DNA of 64,000 bases, taken from the NCBI RefSeq assembly GCF_003287405.1, contig NZ_PRLD01000011.1, positions 55,808 to 119,807 on the forward strand. Direction: 5' to 3'. Source of the stretch: Faecalibacterium prausnitzii. GTDB lineage: Bacteria > Bacillota > Clostridia > Oscillospirales > Ruminococcaceae. A program made the position numbers and the translations under genes. Shown here one piece after another: positions 60,944 through 64,000 of the stretch (position 1 is its first letter; each line of letters opens with the position of its first letter). The notes below the pieces were generated by a model, which was given only the letters and a program-made list of their open reading frames with translations, was not told where the DNA came from and searched no databases.

Positions 60944-62305
60944 TTACGCCGCCGCGGGCTTGCGGAAGATAGCCATGGCACGCTTGTAGCAGCTGGCAAA
61001 ATAGGCGATTTCCGCCAGCGCGGTCAGCGTCCAGCTGCACGGGTACAGCAGGTACAGCGCCGGGATGGTGTGGAAGTGGGCAAAGATGGTGTACACCCAG
61101 ATCACCCGGAATACGCACGAGCCCAGCACCACGATGACGGTGGGCACCACCGTCTTGCCCAGCCCGCGGGAGGCGGCGATGGTGCAGTCCATAAAGGCGG
61201 AGACGCAGTAGGCAAAGGCCATCACGGCTACGCGCTTCATGCCGGCGTCAATAACGGCGGCTTCGGTGGTGAACAGCGCAAGGAAGGCCGGCCCGCAGAA
61301 GAACAGCGCCGCGCCCAGCACAAGCCCCACGCCGAAGGAATAACCCAGACTGATGAAGTAGCTCTTCTTCACCCGGTCAGGCCGTCCCGCGCCGTAGTTC
61401 TGGCTCATAAAGCTGGCGCAGGCCATGTAGAAGGCCGCCATGCAGTCGTAGATCAGCCCATCCGCGTTGGCGGCGGCGCTGTTGCCCTTGACCATCAAAG
61501 AGTCAAAGGAGTTGACACCTGCCTGAATGAACAGGTTGGCAATGGCAAAAATAGCGTTCTGCAGCCCGGCGGGCACACCCAGCGCAAGGATGCTCTTGGC
61601 CTGCGCCGGGTCCAGCTGCAATTTGTGCGGGTCCAGCGCGTAGCAGTCCTGCACCCGGGTCAGCGCCCGCAGGATCAGAAAGGCGGAAACGCATTGGCTG
61701 ATGGCACTGGCCAGCGCCACGCCTACCACGCTCAGATCGCACACGATAACAAAGAACAGGTTCAGCAGAATGTTCAGCGCCCCGGCAATAGAAAGGTAGA
61801 GTAGCGGCTTTTTGGTGTCACCGATGGAGCTGAACACCGCGTTGCCGAAGTTGTACAGCGCCAGCGCCGGCATACCCAGAAAATACACCCGCAGATACAA
61901 GATCGCGCCGGGCAGCAGATCTTCCTTGGTGTTCAGCAGCCGCAGCATGGTGGGGGAGCCCAGCAGACCGATGAGCAGCAACGCCACACCGGCAACGGCG
62001 CTGATGATGGCTGCCGAGTGGACGGTCTTTTCCACGTCCTTGGGATGGCGCGCGCCGTAAAAACGCGCCACCAGCACATTGATGCCGTTGCTCAGACCAA
62101 TGAGAAAGCCGGTGAACAGGGTCACCAGCGTGCTGGTGGAGCCCACAGCGCCCAGCGCCGTGGAACCGGCAAAGCGCCCCACCACCGCCACGTCCGACAT
62201 ATTGAACAGCACCTGCAGCAGGTTGGAAAGCGCCAGCGGCAGACTGACCAGAAAGATCTGCTTGGCCAGAGGGCCTTCCGTCAGCGTATTCGTTTGAGAA
62301 CTCAT
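60944..62305 (-). CDS. MATE-family efflux transporter (3)
   Basis: A 453-aa exporter with 12 hydrophobic helices; MSSQTNTLTEGPLAKQIFLVSLPLALSNLLQVLFNMSDVAVVGRF is typical of the NorM/DinF-like class. Start 62305 follows AAAGGAAATAAAGAG. The promoter is at 62371-62398. Family III copy G begins three bases after its stop. Confidence 0.92.
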   Translation of the reverse strand: MSSQTNTLTEGPLAKQIFLVSLPLALSNLLQVLFNMSDVAVVGRFAGSTALGAVGSTSTLVTLFTGFLIGLSNGINVLVARFYGARHPKDVEKTVHSAAIISAVAGVALLLIGLLGSPTMLRLLNTKEDLLPGAILYLRVYFLGMPALALYNFGNAVFSSIGDTKKPLLYLSIAGALNILLNLFFVIVCDLSVVGVALASAISQCVSAFLILRALTRVQDCYALDPHKLQLDPAQAKSILALGVPAGLQNAIFAIANLFIQAGVNSFDSLMVKGNSAAANADGLIYDCMAAFYMACASFMSQNYGAGRPDRVKKSYFISLGYSFGVGLVLGAALFFCGPAFLALFTTEAAVIDAGMKRVAVMAFAYCVSAFMDCTIAASRGLGKTVVPTVIVVLGSCVFRVIWVYTIFAHFHTIPALYLLYPCSWTLTALAEIAYFASCYKRAMAIFRKPAAA

Positions 62306-62370
62306 ACTCTTTATTTCCTTTATCCTATACACTCCTAAACCGTACCCGCGCACACCGGGGCACAGCCTCT

Positions 62371-62398
62371 ATTATAAGGCACTGTGCTGCTTTTGCAA
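62371..62398 (-). promoter_or_regulatory. Promoter of MATE (3)
   Basis: Minus-strand TTGCAA (62393-62398), 16-bp spacer, TATAAT (62371-62376). Confidence 0.75.
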
Positions 62399-62410
62399 GA
62401 TGGATTCGAT

Positions 62411-62456
62411 AAAATAATAAAAAGGACTGCTGCACAAAACCTGTGCAGCAGTCCTT
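62411..62456 (-). terminator. Terminator of tRNA-Arg
   Basis: AAGGACTGCTGCAC pairs with GTGCAGCAGTCCTT around a short loop, followed on the minus strand by TTTTTATTATTTT. It directly abuts the tRNA CCA end. Confidence 0.92.
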
Positions 62457-62532
62457 GGTGCGACCGGGAGGATTCGAACCTCTGGCCTTCCGGGTCGGAG
62501 CCGAACGCTCTATCCAGCTGAGCTACGATCGC
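62456..62532 (-). tRNA. tRNA-Arg (anticodon CCG), CCA encoded
   Basis: Minus-strand cloverleaf: acceptor GCGATCG/CGGTCGC (one G-U), D-arm AGCTCAGCTGGATAGAGC, anticodon arm TTCGG-CTCCGAC-CCGGA giving CCG, and T-arm GAGGTTCGAATCCTC. Discriminator A, CCA encoded. Confidence 0.95.
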
Positions 62533-62563
62533 AAATGCCGTACCCCTTTGGTGGGTACAACAC

Positions 62564-62592
62564 AGTATAACACATCGGAATGCAAAATGCAA
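62564..62592 (-). promoter_or_regulatory. Promoter of tRNA-Arg
   Basis: Minus-strand TTGCAT (62587-62592), 17-bp spacer, TATACT (62564-62569), 32 bp before the tRNA. It overlaps the end of the coaX-like coding region's downstream flank. Confidence 0.75.
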
Positions 62593-62602
62593 ACGAAAAT
62601 CG

Positions 62603-63379
62603 TCAACCCTTCCGGTTTCGCAGCCAGATGCGATGCAGGCCGTCGGTGATCAGGGTCTCGCGGTAGTGGATGGGGGTGCGGCAGGCCTCCCGGATGGAGC
62701 GGGGCAGGTCGCCGGTGGCGTAAAAGGCGGTCTGTGCGCCCAGCTCGGCGCAGAAGCGGTCGGCCAGACCGTCCAGCAGGCTGGCTGTGCCCAGCACAAA
62801 GCCATTTTGCAAACAGGCTGAGGTGCTTTTGCCCAGCACTGAGTCCGAGGCACGGGCGGCAGGGTCGATCTGGGGCAGCTGCGCGGTCTTTTGCACCAGC
62901 GCATTCATGGAAAGCTGCGGCCCGGGCAGGATCACGCCGCCCACAAGCTCCTGCTTGGCGTTCACCGCCATCAGGGAGATGGCCGTGTCTGCCGAGATGA
63001 CCACCAGCGGCCCGGGGCACTCTGCCAGCGCCGCCACCGCGCCGCACAGCAGCTCTGCACCCAACTGCGCGGGGTTGTCCAGCCGCAGCTTGATGCCGCT
63101 TTTCAGCCCCGGCCCCACGGTCAGGATGCGTGCCTTGCACAAGAGCTGTAAAGCCGCCAGCACCCGCCCGCTGAGCATGGGCACCACGCTGCCCAGAATG
63201 CCGCCTTCGATCTGCGCCGGGGATGCTCCGTACAGCTGTAACAGATTCACCAGCCGGATGGCGTATTCCTCCACCGTGGCAGCGGGGTCGGAGTGCAGCC
63301 GCCCGCAGAAGATGAGGGTGTCTTGTTCGTAGCCGCCCACAGTAATGTGGGTGTTGCCGATATTGACGGTGAGGATCAT
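62603..63379 (-). CDS. coaX: CoaX-like type III pantothenate kinase homologue with altered active site
   Basis: A 258-aa protein of the ASKHA-fold CoaX family (VNIGNTHITVG; SSVVP-like GSVVPMLSGR; VGPGLKSGIKLRLDNPAQLGAE; GGVILPGPQLSMNAL). In active CoaX, three aspartates lie in DxGNT, GAD and DxGT. Here the equivalent residues are Asn6, Glu109 and Ser129 (SADTA replaces DFGTA). The overall length and fold markers are intact, so it is not a broken gene. Either it is inactive as a kinase or has acquired another role. RBS AAAGGAG before ATG 63379. Confidence 0.82.
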   Translation of the reverse strand: MILTVNIGNTHITVGGYEQDTLIFCGRLHSDPAATVEEYAIRLVNLLQLYGASPAQIEGGILGSVVPMLSGRVLAALQLLCKARILTVGPGLKSGIKLRLDNPAQLGAELLCGAVAALAECPGPLVVISADTAISLMAVNAKQELVGGVILPGPQLSMNALVQKTAQLPQIDPAARASDSVLGKSTSACLQNGFVLGTASLLDGLADRFCAELGAQTAFYATGDLPRSIREACRTPIHYRETLITDGLHRIWLRNRKG

Positions 63380-63487
63380 GGGTCAGGGCTCCTTTCGCAG
63401 CGCTCTATAATGTATATAATATATAATAGCGCACCCGCCGCCGATACGCAAGGCTTTTGGTGGGGGGTGTGGAGAGGACGCCGCCGG

Positions 63488-63653
63488 AAAAACTCCCCCA
63501 GTCATCGCTGCGCGATGCCAGCCCCCTCAAGGATGGGGCCCTTGGCATAACGGTACAGTTTCCGGTGTAAGCGTAAAGTTTCCGGTTATGCCAGAGGCTC
63601 CCTCTCCGAGGGAGCTGGCAAAGCCGTCAGGCTTTGACTGAGGGAGTCGAGCC
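63488..63653. repeat. Family I intergenic repeat, copy 11
   Basis: CTCCCCCAGTCATCGCTGCGCGATG at the left, GACTGAGGGAG at the right. Internal phrases are CCCTTGGCATAACGG and GTAAAGTTTCCGGTTATGCCAGAGGC. It fills the gap between coaX and the rRNA promoters. Positions 63380-63487 are AT-rich upstream DNA of coaX. Confidence 0.85.
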
Positions 63654-63691
63654 CCTCCGCAAAGAATTTGGAAAAAACTTGTCAAAAAGTG

Positions 63692-63720
63692 TTGACAACT
63701 GCCCCGGGGTGTGGTATTAT
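63692..63720 (+). promoter_or_regulatory. rRNA operon promoter P1
   Basis: TTGACA (63692-63697), 17-bp spacer, TATTAT (63715-63720). Confidence 0.85.
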
Positions 63721-63876
63721 ACTTGAGCGCCAAGCGCTGAGACAAAAGAATGACTTCTGAAAGCTCAGCAGGAAGCCCTTGAAAAGAACCAATAGACGCT
63801 GAAAAGTTCCGGCTGATACCGAGAAACTGAAAGCGCTCCAAGTTCACAAAACTTCAAAAGCTTCTCAAAAAAGTGC

Positions 63877-63905
63877 TTGACAAAAAACCGCTTCTGTGGT
63901 AAAAT
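63877..63905 (+). promoter_or_regulatory. rRNA operon promoter P2
   Basis: TTGACA (63877-63882), 17-bp spacer, TAAAAT (63900-63905) with upstream TGG. Tandem with P1, 185 bp apart. Confidence 0.88.
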
Positions 63906-64000
63906 AATCAAGTCGTCAGCCGCAAGGCTGCGGCGCACAGGACCTTGAAAATTGAACAATATCGAAAGAACTTGTAACGGAACCTATTTTCGTGTTGGAA
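63906..64000 (+). other. 16S rRNA leader (16S gene begins beyond the window)
   Basis: The hairpin GCCGCAAGGCTGCGGC is followed by GGACCTTGAAAATTGAACAA, the phrase commonly found ahead of 16S rRNA in Clostridia. It continues to the right edge. Tandem strong promoters support an rRNA operon. No part of mature 16S is present. Confidence 0.75.

Noticed and set aside
63721..63876. Small coding genes between the rRNA promoters
   Set aside because: No RBS-supported frame; the segment lies between tandem rRNA promoters.
50597..64000. A JetD-like nuclease gene to complete a Wadjet system
   Set aside because: All genes to the right edge have other clear assignments; none shows a Toprim nuclease pattern.

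Overview
The window looks like the replication-origin region of a moderately GC-rich low-GC-Gram-positive (Firmicutes/Clostridia) chromosome. Gene content, the Bacillus-like order dnaA-dnaN-rlbA-recF-remB-gyrB-gyrA, a right arm rpmH-rnpA-yidD-yidC-khpB-mnmE-mnmG-rsmG-noc-parA-parB, GC-rich codon use and dense intergenic repeats all fit a Faecalibacterium-like member of the Oscillospiraceae. The genus is inferred, because no 16S sequence lies inside the window.

Layout. Positions 1-8918 (minus strand) carry the dnaA-to-gyrA replication block; gyrA runs off the left edge. A bacterial origin with DnaA-box-like sites, a GC-rich stretch and a DnaA-trio-like tract lies between dnaA and dnaN (7198-7595), and two consensus DnaA boxes lie upstream of dnaA. 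Positions 9185-22743 (plus strand) carry ribosome, RNase P, membrane insertion, tRNA modification and chromosome partition genes, with three parS sites between 17236 and 19556. A tRNA-Met/tRNA-Glu pair follows. Positions 23635-31176 hold a HAD phosphatase, a translationally coupled TrkA/PH-domain operon, uppP, a CLC-type channel and a DUF362 ferredoxin protein. Positions 32222-36339 form an alpha-glucoside operon (LicT-type antiterminator, PTS EIICB, GH4 6-phospho-alpha-glucosidase) behind one strong promoter and a RAT-like leader. Then come gluQ, a PAP2 protein, a MATE exporter, secreted proteins, a CBS-type pyrophosphatase and acylphosphatase. Positions 45157-50596 hold a three-gene SMC operon resembling Wadjet/MksBEF (jetA-jetB-jetC) with no jetD. 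The right end has MATE exporters, two LysR regulators, cstA, an exported flavoprotein reductase, tRNA-Arg, an unusual CoaX homologue, and the tandem promoters and leader of an rRNA operon whose 16S gene starts beyond position 64000.

The most striking feature is the intergenic DNA. Three repeat families recur. Family I is a large GC-rich element with complementary ends near GCCCTCTCAG. Family II has three copies, all on the plus strand. Family III, about 110 nt, has eight copies; seven sit directly behind a stop codon in sense orientation and end in a long perfect hairpin plus a T-run. In family III the hairpin stems differ in sequence from copy to copy but stay paired, and a second helix covaries as well. 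This looks like a structured 3'-UTR/terminator element that I do not recognise. Other points of note are a CoaX homologue lacking all three catalytic aspartates, a JetABC operon without the nuclease subunit, an arginine/glycine-rich tail on KhpB, and a 172-bp MITE-like palindrome ahead of the DUF362 gene.
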